From CAXBNB01 sp040151475 (lineage in GTDB: Bacteria > Bacteroidota > Bacteroidia > Cytophagales > Cyclobacteriaceae): a stretch of DNA of 63,914 bases. The stretch is from positions 1 to 63,914 of the forward strand of contig NZ_JBDKWG010000096.1 of the NCBI RefSeq assembly GCF_040151475.1, read 5' to 3'. Position numbers and translations under genes: made by a program. Below the pieces are notes generated by a model that did not search any database, was not told the DNA's origin, and saw only the letters and a list, made by a program, of their open reading frames with translations. Below, in pieces: positions 25,701 to 34,322 of this stretch. Numbering within the stretch: position 1 is the stretch's first letter; each line of letters begins with the position of its first letter.

Positions 25701-26466
25701 AATGAATAACATCTCCATTTAAAGACCAATAACTACCTGCTCCTGAAGAAATATTTAGTTTATTTCCATCCCAAGTTAATCCAGTTCCAGCCAAGTTATT
25801 AGTAATAACCTTAGTCACAGCAAGATTCCAATTATTCACATTAGCGTTGACAGCATCATAAGCTGTTTTCCAATTTGCCGAAGTGCCATCGGTAGAAGTA
25901 GAAATAGTTCCTGTAGTAGTGGTAGATCCATTAAACACAAGAGTATTTGCACTAAAATCTCCCCAGATCAATGGAGAAGAGGTATTGGTATTATCGATAT
26001 AAAGTAAATTAGAGCCATTGAATTCTGTTTCTCCTGCATTATTTCCAATAAATACATTATTAGAGCCTTCGTTTTCCCTACCCGCACTATGTCCAATAAA
26101 AACGTTGTTATAAGAACTACTTAAAGCTTTTTGCCCCGACTCATACCCGATCATCACGTTACCATATCCTGTTGTAATATTATACCCTGTCCTCACACCA
26201 ACGTAGGAATTACTATGCCCTGTTGTATTGCTATATCCGGAATAAAGCCCTATAAAAATATTGGAACCTCCTGTACTAGTATTTTTTCCACTATATCCTC
26301 CTAGAAAAGTATTGTAACTTCCTGTGACATAATCACCAGCATAATGTCCAATTGAAGTATTCCAGGATCCTCCATTTCCCGATCCTGATCCTAAGTTAAC
26401 ATTTTGAGCATTGCTAAAAAATGAGAATGGAATAAGTAAAATAATAAAAAGGTAAATTCTTTTCAT
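22798..26466 (-). CDS. Repeat-rich tail-fibre/adhesin-like surface protein (1222 aa)
   Basis: Signal peptide (about 1-20, FFSNAQ). Residues 25-155 are short Gly/Asn/Ser repeats (GHYAGDYVTGSYNTFLGGYS, NNVFIGNNAG) like the head of trimeric autotransporter adhesins. The middle holds at least five copies of a module with the pattern AGTGLSW..KL...EGAGSYW...GD, separated by phrases such as ATSTNINDWNDAFAERG. The last 100 residues (WFDNVFEEDYELQSLEEVED, HLPDIPSAQEV, then a Leu-rich helix) are the conserved end of Bacteroidota tail-fibre-like proteins, related to chaperone-type S74 tails but without the protease. It is the first gene of the RHS run. Likely role: a trimeric surface fibre that recognises target cells or surfaces. 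Confidence 0.75.
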   Translation of the reverse strand: MKRIYLFIILLIPFSFFSNAQNVNLGSGSGNGGSWNTSIGHYAGDYVTGSYNTFLGGYSGKNTSTGGSNIFIGLYSGYSNTTGHSNSYVGVRTGYNITTGYGNVMIGYESGQKALSSSYNNVFIGHSAGRENEGSNNVFIGNNAGETEFNGSNLLYIDNTNTSSPLIWGDFSANTLVFNGSTTTTGTISTSTDGTSANWKTAYDAVNANVNNWNLAVTKVITNNLAGTGLTWDGNKLNISSGAGSYWSLNGDVIHYPGHLRVKEGAFFDDDSSMGGDSDDWIRLNGYIELKSNTDSYGIVLRDKDNSEYFGITQVNGSSYLTDSNVSGSYFLRGSGRNTYFGDEAVATRKGFFGTYNSAQVQGIWSIGEAYNVDVTNNTFGNQYGMVYAHPNAGTSGSKKPIPDWEHQILFTQDGNRTAAISLSHGHGYFAGNVGIGTTSPSQKLDISGDVRIRKTGTVSKILFDAQTNDPGEIRHIENNNAAEFWIDPSDDFDSGATSDFFIVGEPDSNTKRFWVRGDGATYVNGNLGIGVGPTSNRLEVNGSVNITGTISASGYNPSAWDAAVSATASTNINDWNDAFAERGSVIAGTGLSWSSGKLNYETNTVISGTSQWNPDGDGSIFVYDDSNPTYNGKGVGAVIDIRGDGVQDGALVRSGIFNAHHFQASNGFYIGSSEANGSQIIDASGNITSSGIISASGGTSVDWNSAYTKVTTNALAGTGLSWSNSKLSVNEGAGSYWTKVGGDLSYAGGNVIIGESLIIDKANIVSGDYKDERILVQDTTSGLIKYRKIESITPWVIREINGQHIVTCDPEMGEICTCPEEVVIDLDTYDANGNLRIGDNAYFDDDLFPGDSASVADDWFRFADRLEFNSQSNAYGIVLFDNADHLKYLNLFQKGNESFLSNSYSKDQYFLKATNKDITTGGKLTVTDTFTAPDYNPVAWDAAVVATNSTNLSNWTYAYNAIDNKEVNWDSAYAQRGSQIAGNVLSWDGSGINLNYDSAEFTTNGSNQLKLVEGAGSYFTKDLDTLVYGLGSIRTADGTSADWQATTELVGLNSENWILAYNESLSNITLSGLDWNAGTLSVQEGAGSYFTKTGDELKYANGKLLINTEVIPSGYTMAVGGDMVVNKIWVKKVGQWFDNVFEEDYELQSLEEVEDFVQENKHLPDIPSAQEVKAEGIDLAQMNALLLKKVEELTLYMIEIKKESDEQRELISKLIEKAESK

Positions 26467-26739
26467 GAGCGGTAGAACTTAACGATTAGCAGTAAAGCAA
26501 ATCAAATAGATTGAAATTATAGTACTATAGCTGGAAGAAGATATTTAGGGATATTATTCCCAATACCATGCTTTACACTCTCTTTATTTTAAATACATAG
26601 AGTAAAACACCTCAATCAAACGTAGTTATTTATTTTAAAATATTAAAATTATTTTTAACTTTTTTATTACATATATTTAATAAAAATATTAACAACACTG
26701 GAGTGCATTTTTAAATACATCAGTTATTTGCTTATTTTA

Positions 26740-27771
26740 ACCTGAGTTCGATATAAGAATGTGGTTTAATAAGGAGGATAAGAGAGCGATATTTAGTATA
26801 TTAAAGTGTTGATTTTCAATATATTATTTAAACAATCGCCCATGTTATCCTCACATAAAATTACTGAGATTTTCTGTTCCATCGATGATTTCTGCCAAGA
26901 TTTCTTACCTGTCTATCAAAAAGGGTTGCTGGGTAGTAAGAAACGTATAAGGCCTTCAAAATTGCATTTATCTGAGGTTATGACCATTCAGGTTTTGTTT
27001 CATTTTTCTGGATATCGGAATTTCAAGACTTTTTATAATGGATATGTAGCCCATCACCTTCGATCCTATTTTCCCAATATTGTGAGCTATAACCGAATGG
27101 TCGAAATTAAAGAGGGACAGCCTTATGCCTTTGGCCATCTACCTGAAGGGCAGGGCGACCGGGGATTGCACAGGGATCAGTTTCATTGACAGTACACCAC
27201 TGCGGGTCTGTCATAACAAGCGTATCCATAATCACAAAGTATTTGGTGGTTTAGCAACAAGGGGGCATTGTTCTATTGGTTGGTTCTACGGGTTCAAACT
27301 ACATATTATCACCTCTGAAACGGGTGAAATCGTCGATTTTATGCTTACCCCAGCCAATGTGGACGATCGAAGGCCCTTAAGGATGGAAGGCTTTATCAAA
27401 AAGCTTTTTGGCAAGTTATTCGGCGACAAAGGCTACATCAGCAGGGAATTGTTCTCACAACTTTTCTTCAGAGGTGTCCACCTGGTGACCAAACTCAAAC
27501 GAAACATGAAGTCTAAAGCCATCACCCCGGTCATGGACGCTATCTTGCTTCGTAAGCGGGCGATCTGTGAGACCATCATCGACCAACTCAAGAACATTTT
27601 TCAGGTTGAACACTCTCGGCACAGAAGCCAGTCAAACTTCTTCAACAACATTTTCTCTGCTTTGATCGCCTATAACTTTTCCGAGAAAAAACCGTCTCTC
27701 AAAATGAATTTCGAAGACACAAAACAACTGATTTTACCCTTGTAATGCCTAATCTTACATCGAACTCAGGT
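26740..27771 (+). mobile_element. IS982-family insertion sequence
   Basis: The 1032-bp element has 18-bp terminal inverted repeats, ACCTGAGTTCGATATAAG at 26740-26757 and its complement at 27754-27771, with one mismatch. It is flanked by a 7-bp direct repeat, TATTTTA, at 26733-26739 and 27772-27778, i.e. a target-site duplication. It contains one transposase gene in the plus direction. It landed between the RHS operon start and the lipoprotein gene at 27798, 27 bp upstream of the latter, so it may have displaced that gene's promoter. Confidence 0.9.
26842..27745 (+). pseudogene. IS982 transposase, frameshifted
   Basis: N-terminal part (MLSSHKITEIFCSIDDF through SYNRMVEIKE) and C-terminal part (MPLAIYLKGRATGDCTGISF, IDSTPLRVCHNKRIHNHKVF, DKGYISRELF, then RKRAICETIIDQLKNIFQVE) together match an IS982 DDE transposase. 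Asp of FIDST and of GDKGYI and Glu of RAICETI are the expected catalytic acids. The two halves lie in different frames; one extra G in the GGG run at 27114-27116 would explain it. The preferred start is the ATG at 26842. As written the protein is split, so the copy is probably inactive unless slippage restores it. Confidence 0.85.
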
Positions 27772-27797
27772 TATTTTAGAAGCAAACTCTTCAATTC

Positions 27798-28757
27798 ATG
27801 AAACAAATCACCCAATCAGCACTTACTGCTTTTATTTTTAGTGTGCTCCTATCGTGCTCTCAGGGGCAAAAGCAATCCGACCTGCCCATTATCAAGGCAT
27901 TGGAAAAAATCTACCCAACACCGGAGCAGATCACTTTCCAAAACTCACTGGAAATTGACAACAGCGGTGGACACTTGCAGGGCATTCAGTACCTCAATCA
28001 CAACCAAAACGAATACTATGTGGTATCCGGGAGCTCCAGTTCTTATTCTTACTATTCCATCGTGAAAATAGCAGATCAAAATACTGTCATTTCTGTCAAC
28101 AAGCTGCTTGACAAGCCATTCAAACACGCCGGAGGTTTCCAGATCAACGACAACCTGATGGCCATAGGCATAGAAGACAATGAAGCCAAGGACAAATCGA
28201 AAGTGTATGTTTTCCGAATAGACGACCCGGAAAATCCACCCACAGTACCTCTTTCCATTATTGAGCGGTCCGGTAACCCAAAACGGACCACAGCCGGAAG
28301 TGTTGGTATTTGCGAAACAAACAACACTATATTGGTCGTAGTAGGTGACTGGGGCAGTGAACATCTGGACTTCTATACCATAGATAAAGAAAAGCCAAAC
28401 AATACCACACTTAAATACTCTCTCGACTCCAAAGACGTGGACAAATCTGAATGGATAGATAAAAACTATTTGAGTTATCAGAATGTAAATATTGTACAAG
28501 ATGGTACGGAAGCACTTTACCTGATTGGTATGACTTCCAATATGTTGAGAGAAAATGTGTTGGACTTGTTTGAACTGAAAACGAAGGATTTTTCTTCTTT
28601 TGAATTGAAAAAAATCTATTCCAGAATATTTCCTTCTAACGACCAAACAACTTTTCGTTGGGGTTCAGGAGTATATTTAGACAAAAATGGAGCTGTTACC
28701 ATCATGTCATGCAATGAAAACATTCTCGACAACTCCATCATCCACATTTACCAATAA
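27798..28757 (+). CDS. Lipoprotein of unknown function, possibly a beta-propeller
   Basis: A 319-residue protein. Signal peptide with lipobox (FIFSVLLSC, Cys at about 20), so it is a lipoprotein. The mature part has repeated strand pairs of the kind seen in propellers (GGHLQGIQYLNHNQNEYYVV, NDNLMAIGIEDNEAKDKSKV, TNNTILVVVGDWGSEHLDFY), without a catalytic motif I can name. The IS982 element ends 27 bp upstream, so native transcription may be altered. The base composition is more balanced than that of the RHS tips. No operon partner lies close; the next gene starts about 190 bp on. Confidence 0.6.
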   Translation: MKQITQSALTAFIFSVLLSCSQGQKQSDLPIIKALEKIYPTPEQITFQNSLEIDNSGGHLQGIQYLNHNQNEYYVVSGSSSSYSYYSIVKIADQNTVISVNKLLDKPFKHAGGFQINDNLMAIGIEDNEAKDKSKVYVFRIDDPENPPTVPLSIIERSGNPKRTTAGSVGICETNNTILVVVGDWGSEHLDFYTIDKEKPNNTTLKYSLDSKDVDKSEWIDKNYLSYQNVNIVQDGTEALYLIGMTSNMLRENVLDLFELKTKDFSSFELKKIYSRIFPSNDQTTFRWGSGVYLDKNGAVTIMSCNENILDNSIIHIYQ

Positions 28758-28951
28758 AGCACATTCAAAACCTAGCACTTTTGAATTCATTTGATGCACA
28801 AATAAAGACTCATAAGGTGTTTTGATATTTTAAAAGTAAATTGTAAGTTGTGAAAAATCCTAATCAGGAGAATTCTCCAATTTATGACTACCCCATTTGC
28901 AAAAAACACAGAAAACCATTACAGCTGAATAGAATGTATGTAAAAATAAAT

Positions 28952-31303
28952 ATGAGGAAGTTCATTTTACCAAACTATTGGTATGTGATTTTGCTATTTG
29001 CACTTGTCGGATGCAGTACCCCGCCATCAGAAGAAACCCACAGCAGACCAATGCATCCCTGGGTATTTCGGTCGGTACTGGACTACAAACCAAGAATGCT
29101 CACTCTGGCACTCGATGCTGAGTGTTTTGTTGCGTATGACTTAAACAACTGCGGCCTATACAGGGCATGGAAAGGTGGTGTCAACTGGGATGGCATTGTT
29201 TTCAACGAGACCAAAGCAATGCAACCTTCTGCCTGGGGCAAAGACTATATTCTGGACAAGTCATCCGATGTTTGGGTGATTGAAAAATCCGGAAGAAAAG
29301 AAACTCCTAATGTTCGGTTTCTGGGGTACAGGTTGGACAAAGAACAAATATTTTTGAAATATCAATTGTCCACCAAAGTAGATACGGTAGAAATAGAAGA
29401 GCGACCTGAATTTGTCAAAGATAAAAAAGGGAATCCGGGTCTGGAAAGGATTTTCGCTTCTTCCACCACTGCACAAAATATTTCTGTAATCCTGAAAACA
29501 ACGGGTAAAACCATTAAATTGGATAATGCTGGCCGAACCGTCCATCAGGAGTTTTTTGAACCAATACCTGAGCAAATACAAACCATCATCCCTGATAAAT
29601 CCGGACACAAAGGAAGGTACTGGATCGAAAAATCAGATTGCTTTACCTGCCACGACTGGACAGAAAAAACCGTAGGCCCAGCTTTCCAACAAATAGCAGA
29701 GAAATATTCCAAAGAAGACGAAGTTGTAACCCAACTGGCAGTCAAAGTGCAACAAGGAGGGTCTGGAGTTTGGGGACAAGCTGCCATGAATCCACACCCA
29801 CAGTTGGGCATAGAAGACATTGAAGAAATGATCGACTACATTTTATCTTTGGACAAAAGACCCGACAAAGAAAAAAAGGCTAAGTCAGTCAACAACAAAA
29901 AAGAGAATACGCCCATTCAGGCTTCTCCCATAAAACCAGGATTTGGAGCTCCTTTGGAAGATGTGCACCCCAGCTTCGACCTCACTACCATACAATTTCC
30001 GGGTATAGAATTCAAAGTAGGTGGCCTGGCTTTTTTGCCGGATGGCAGGCTGGTAGTCGCCACTTGGACACCACACGGATCTGTGTATATTTTAGAAGGA
30101 CTGGAAAGTGGTGACAGCAGTAAAATGAAAATTAAACTCATCGCTCAGGGACTGGCAGAACCGCTGGGGCTGACAGTGGTAGAAGAAGATATTTTTGTAT
30201 TGCAAAAACAGGAACTCACCCAACTCATAGACCACAACGGAGATGAAATAACCGATGAATACAAAGCCATCTGCAATGGCTTTGGAGTGTCTGCCGATTT
30301 TCATGAATTTGCCTTTGGACTGATCTATAAAGACGGTCATTTTTATGCCAACCTCTCCCTGCCATTGCGCCTGATGACAAATGAAAAACCTGGCCCGGAT
30401 CGGGGGAAAACCATCAAAATTGCCAGAGATGGAAGCTTCGAATGGATCAATCACGGCTTGAGAGAACCCAACGGAATAGGTGTCGGAATTGATGATGAAC
30501 TCTTCATTACAGACAATCAGGGACAATGGCTGCCAGCCAATAAATTTATCCATGTAAGACAGGGAGATTTCCACGGAATGAGATGGGGATTGCCGGATTC
30601 ATTGGCGGATTTAAAAATGGTTCCACCAACTGTCTGGTTACCGGAAGATGAAATTGCCAATTCTCCATCTGAACCCTCACTTATGCAGGACGGTCCTTAT
30701 GTCAATCAAATGATTTTTGGAGATGTGAGTCACGGAGGCATCAAAAGGGTATTTCTGGAAAAAATCAATGGCACTTATCAGGGAGTGGCTTTTAGATTTA
30801 CACAAGGATTGAAAGCCGGAATCAACAGAATTCGTCGTGGACCTGATGGTGCTTACTACGTCGGTGGAGTTGGAATGGCAGGTGGCTGGGGCTGGAAAAA
30901 CACCAAACAAGGGCTGCAACGATTGAAATACAACAATAAAGTCACGTTTGAAATGCTTGCCATCAAATCAACACCAGAGGGTTTCGAGATTGAATTCACC
31001 GAGCCTCTGGCAACTAACCAGGGTAATCAACCTTCGGACTATCAGATAAAGCAGTGGTGGTATCTGCCTACTCCAGCTTATGGAGGCCCTAAAATGGATT
31101 TGGAACAAATGGCTGTAAAAGAAGTAAGGATATCGTCGGATCGAACCAAAGTGCTACTTGTTATCCCAAATTTGAAAAAAGAACACGTGGTAAAATTCGA
31201 TTTAAATCATAACTTACAAAGTGCCAGTGGACAGAACCTATGGTCATCAGAAGCTTGGTACACGCTAAACAATATTCCTCAAGAGCTAAATCAGATTAAC
31301 TAA
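28952..31303 (+). CDS. Haem c / glucose-sorbosone dehydrogenase-like lipoprotein
   Basis: From the ATG at 28952 the product has 783 residues and starts with a lipoprotein signal (YWYVILLFALVGC). The frame is open to a GTG at 28850, but that would put a polar tail before the signal. A first domain of about 200 residues precedes a class I cytochrome c motif CFTCH at about 230 with a distal Met likely at AMNPH. From about 335 there is a six-bladed propeller of the PQQ/sugar dehydrogenase type (FKVGGLAFLPDGRLVVATWT, NGIGVGIDDELFITDNQGQW, GPDGAYYVGGVG). The C-terminus (FEMLAIKSTPEGFEIEFTEP) is the add-on seen in membrane-bound haem-linked dehydrogenases. Likely role: periplasmic oxidation of a sugar or polyol with electrons passed to haem. 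It overlaps the next gene by 1 bp. Confidence 0.75.
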   Translation: MRKFILPNYWYVILLFALVGCSTPPSEETHSRPMHPWVFRSVLDYKPRMLTLALDAECFVAYDLNNCGLYRAWKGGVNWDGIVFNETKAMQPSAWGKDYILDKSSDVWVIEKSGRKETPNVRFLGYRLDKEQIFLKYQLSTKVDTVEIEERPEFVKDKKGNPGLERIFASSTTAQNISVILKTTGKTIKLDNAGRTVHQEFFEPIPEQIQTIIPDKSGHKGRYWIEKSDCFTCHDWTEKTVGPAFQQIAEKYSKEDEVVTQLAVKVQQGGSGVWGQAAMNPHPQLGIEDIEEMIDYILSLDKRPDKEKKAKSVNNKKENTPIQASPIKPGFGAPLEDVHPSFDLTTIQFPGIEFKVGGLAFLPDGRLVVATWTPHGSVYILEGLESGDSSKMKIKLIAQGLAEPLGLTVVEEDIFVLQKQELTQLIDHNGDEITDEYKAICNGFGVSADFHEFAFGLIYKDGHFYANLSLPLRLMTNEKPGPDRGKTIKIARDGSFEWINHGLREPNGIGVGIDDELFITDNQGQWLPANKFIHVRQGDFHGMRWGLPDSLADLKMVPPTVWLPEDEIANSPSEPSLMQDGPYVNQMIFGDVSHGGIKRVFLEKINGTYQGVAFRFTQGLKAGINRIRRGPDGAYYVGGVGMAGGWGWKNTKQGLQRLKYNNKVTFEMLAIKSTPEGFEIEFTEPLATNQGNQPSDYQIKQWWYLPTPAYGGPKMDLEQMAVKEVRISSDRTKVLLVIPNLKKEHVVKFDLNHNLQSASGQNLWSSEAWYTLNNIPQELNQIN

Positions 31304-32712
31304 TGAGTAACGGAAATATGTCAAGAAGAAAATTTGTAAGCAACAGTACCACTGTCGCTTTAGGGTTGTCGGCTATGGGTTCGATAACACCGAATTCTAT
31401 TTTTTCAAATGAAAAAACGTCTAAAATTACGATCACGAAAGTAGATTCTAATTTTGAAAGAGAACCACTTATCAAACCCTACCGATTCAAGGGAAGTGGC
31501 GTTTCCGAAATCTGGCAATCTGTATGTTATCTGGAAACAGACACAGGGCTGGTAGGAATAGGTTTGGGTACACAAGGTGTCCTTTGGTCGGATTCCAAGG
31601 TATTTTTTGATCATTCGGAGAATGGTGGAAATGCCATCATGTATGCCATGAGCGAAAGAGCCATACAAATGTTGAAAGGTGTCTCATTTACAAATCCTAT
31701 AGAAGTACTTGATGACCTGCTTCCTGAAATTTTGGCTTACGGCAAAAAGATTTCAGGAAATCCCAATATGCGAAAAACTTTTGCGCTAAATTCATTGGTA
31801 TGCGTTGACAATGCCCTTTGGAAACTCTATTTTGACCACAACAAGTTTAAAAACTTTGACGAAATGATTCCCGATGCTTACAGACCGGGTTTGTCTCACC
31901 GACACACCAAAGTAGCAAGTATTCCTTCGTTTAGTGTGGGCACGCCCGTTTCGGAAATCAAAGCTGCTGCTGATCAGGGTTATTTTATCATGAAACTGAA
32001 AACAGGATCTTCGGGAACTCAGAAAGAAATGATCAAAAAAGACATTGAATTTCTGACTGAATTGCATAAGACCGTTGGTAGCTATGAAACTCCTTATACC
32101 AAAAACGGAAAAATCCCCTACTATTTTGACGCCAACGGCAGGTATGAACATATCGATACACTGAAGCACTTTCTTGACCATGCAGATAAGATCAAGGCAT
32201 TGGATCAAATCTCTGTATTGGAAGAACCCTTTGATGAATTTAACGATGCGTATGTGGGTGATCTGGGTGTAAGAATAGCCGCAGATGAAAGTGCCCATAC
32301 AGACGAAGATGCCATCAAACGTATCGAGCAAGGCTATAAATCGATTGCCGTAAAAGCCATTGCCAAAACGCTAAGCATGACCATGAAAATCACGCAGGTG
32401 GCGTATGAGAAAAACATTCACTGCTTTTGTGCTGACCTGACTGTGAACCCAATCCTGGTGGACTGGAACAAGTCTGTGGCAGCCAGGATGCAGCCATTCC
32501 CTGAAATGGATATAGGCTTGCAGGAAACCAACGGACACCAGTATTACCGCAACTGGGACAAGATGATGAGCTATCATCCCATGAAAGAAGCAGCATGGAC
32601 ACGTACCAAAGATGGCATCTATCCTATCGGCAAAGAATTTTATGACAAGAGTGCTGGTATCTTCACTCCTTCTGAGCACTACGTGAAAATGTTTGACATT
32701 ATACGGAGGTAA
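31303..32712 (+). CDS. Enolase-superfamily (mandelate racemase/muconate lactonizing-like) enzyme with Tat-type signal
   Basis: A 469-residue protein. The start ATG at 31303 overlaps the upstream TAA by one base; an ATG at 31318 is also possible. A twin-arginine start (SRRKFVSNSTTVALGLSAMG) suggests folded export. Enolase-superfamily landmarks: KLKTG (lysine of the KxK motif), YYFDANGRY (metal Asp), VLEEPF (metal Glu), IAADESAHT (third metal site) and KAIAK. Such enzymes abstract the proton alpha to a carboxylate, often acting as sugar-acid dehydratases or epimerases. Coupling to the haem c dehydrogenase suggests an oxidation-then-dehydration pathway for a sugar in the periplasm. The exact substrate cannot be read. 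Confidence 0.8.
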   Translation: MSNGNMSRRKFVSNSTTVALGLSAMGSITPNSIFSNEKTSKITITKVDSNFEREPLIKPYRFKGSGVSEIWQSVCYLETDTGLVGIGLGTQGVLWSDSKVFFDHSENGGNAIMYAMSERAIQMLKGVSFTNPIEVLDDLLPEILAYGKKISGNPNMRKTFALNSLVCVDNALWKLYFDHNKFKNFDEMIPDAYRPGLSHRHTKVASIPSFSVGTPVSEIKAAADQGYFIMKLKTGSSGTQKEMIKKDIEFLTELHKTVGSYETPYTKNGKIPYYFDANGRYEHIDTLKHFLDHADKIKALDQISVLEEPFDEFNDAYVGDLGVRIAADESAHTDEDAIKRIEQGYKSIAVKAIAKTLSMTMKITQVAYEKNIHCFCADLTVNPILVDWNKSVAARMQPFPEMDIGLQETNGHQYYRNWDKMMSYHPMKEAAWTRTKDGIYPIGKEFYDKSAGIFTPSEHYVKMFDIIRR

Positions 32713-33058
32713 AAGTATCAGGGGATTGGAGCTGCATCTTTAACCTTCCATCCCTGCTTTTCTTCACACATAAATTAGGTGCTGTTATTTCTACGTCTGC
32801 ATAAATCTCATAAGGACACTTCCTGAAATAAGGCTGGTATAACTGTGATGTTTGAACTTGCGACAAAAAACTAAACAAATAGGATTGTCCGCTTTCTTAC
32901 AATACAAACTATAGAGGTTAACCTCCAATATCTCTCTAAAATCAACAATTGGCATTTACATACCAATATAAAACCTGTGAATAACACCCCATATCAGTTG
33001 GTTAAAGTGGTATTTTTTGTATATTAATGATAATAGATGTTAGGAGCAATTATTACCC
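32713..33058. other. Intergenic region, no gene seen
   Basis: 346 bp with no open frame of note. It holds a 12-bp palindrome GAGGTTAACCTC at 32914-32925 and AT-rich DNA before the TIR pseudogene. No RNA gene, terminator or repeat is evident. Confidence 0.5.
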
Positions 33059-34024
33059 GTGAAAAAGAAACTCTTCATAAGCTATTCTGATTTTGACAAG
33101 GAGAAGGTTGAACTCATTAAATCTGAACTTGATGATCATCCGTTTTTTGAACCTTTGGTGATCGCTTCGAATCGAGAAGCTCTAAAACCTTTAGTGAAGA
33201 AAGTAACTGATGGAATTGAAGGTAGCTTCGTAATCATCCCTATTTTAACTGCAAAGTCAATATCAACTCAATAGATCAACCAAGAAATTGGCTATTCTAT
33301 GGCATTAAAGAAAAATGTCAAGCCTATTGTTGAAAGACAAATTATCAATACTCTTAAAGGATTCATCCATAAGCAAGTTGACCTTCCTTATAGCTATGAA
33401 CCCCAAAATGAAAACGAAATTGAGAACACCAACTTTCTAAAAACCTTTAGGGATTTAATTTCTGACCTTGAATCAGAAATTAAGGGAAGCTCCGTAATAG
33501 AAGAACGAAAAACCCTTTTGAAGAAACTCTCGAAAGAGTTGAAAGGTTCAAATCGAAGAGAGATTTTGAGAGAAAACGTAAAAACTTTTTAAGTTCGACT
33601 GAAGCTGTTGAAAAATCTGAAGAAGAGGTTTTAAGAATGTTTGAACTTATCAAGGAGCGACTTCAACAACTTAAAGAAAAGGGGGTGAATTTTGGATTAG
33701 AAGAAGACACTAACCAACCTTCACTTGTATTTAACGAACGGTTTTAGTTGCAGCTTTTATTGGGTGATAGCTTATAGTGACTCAACCTCAGATGCCAAAT
33801 TATGGGTTAAGTACTGGAAGAGGCATTTTACTTCCAATCCTCGAACAATATTCCATCCGGGGAATGAACCTCAAGAAAAAAAGATTCAAACTTTTACTAT
33901 TGACATTGATGAAGATTTCAACTTTTTCTGGAGAATTGATACATCCAAATTGAGAACCGAAGAAATTGTTAACGACGCATTCAACTGGATTTTTGACAGA
34001 ATTGCAGAAAAAGGACTGAACTAG
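33059..34024 (+). pseudogene. Decayed TIR-domain protein gene
   Basis: The first part (KKLFISYSDFDKEKVELIKS, FVIIPILTAKSISTQ) is a TIR or TIR-like (DUF1863-type) domain. An in-frame TAG at 33272-33274 stands where relatives have Trp before INQEIGYS, so a TGG-to-TAG change fits. The frame then shifts near 33515-33525 in a T run (from KTLLKKLSK to EETLERVERFKSKRDF) and again near 33741-33745 in a TTTT run (from LVFNERF to SCSFYWVIAY). The last piece ends at 34024. Together the pieces make one protein of about 320 residues. TIR proteins of this sort usually sense and signal in antiphage defence; this copy cannot be made whole. Confidence 0.75.
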
Positions 34025-34198
34025 AAAGCTCCTAACAAACACTGATCCGGCATCATGGTGCTTTTTGAAACTGCGCAGGAACTCGACCGCTACTCTTGTG
34101 GGGGTTGGGTAGTTCCGCTATCTTAGTGCTTTCTAGCTAGTTCGGACACACGCCGGATAGCTGGTCATTAGACACAATTGGGGCAGGTAAATAAAAAA

Positions 34199-34218
34199 GC
34201 CCCTGATTTCTCAGAGGC
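34199..34218 (-). terminator. Orphan terminator-like hairpin, minus direction
   Basis: GCCCCTGA and TCAGAGGC pair across a TTTC loop with one mismatch. On the minus strand the stem is followed by a run of T (A run at 34193-34198 on the plus strand), the form of an intrinsic terminator. No minus-strand gene lies upstream of it within the next kilobase, so it is probably a relic of a lost gene. Confidence 0.45.
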
Positions 34219-34322
34219 TGATTTCTTAAACTTGATTACGTTCCAAAGGAAGAGGCTTGATCAAGCATTACAATGTAAATATACGTCGTATTTTTACATT
34301 TTGTTACTGAATTGTCGAAAAA

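Noticed and set aside
3050..26466. Type VI secretion, Tc toxin complex or contractile injection system
   Set aside because: No VgrG, PAAR, sheath, baseplate or TcA-like gene is in the window, only RHS-type shell proteins.
26842..27745. Programmed frameshifting in the IS982 transposase
   Set aside because: The family normally has one frame, and no slippery heptamer of the usual A6G type lies at the break.
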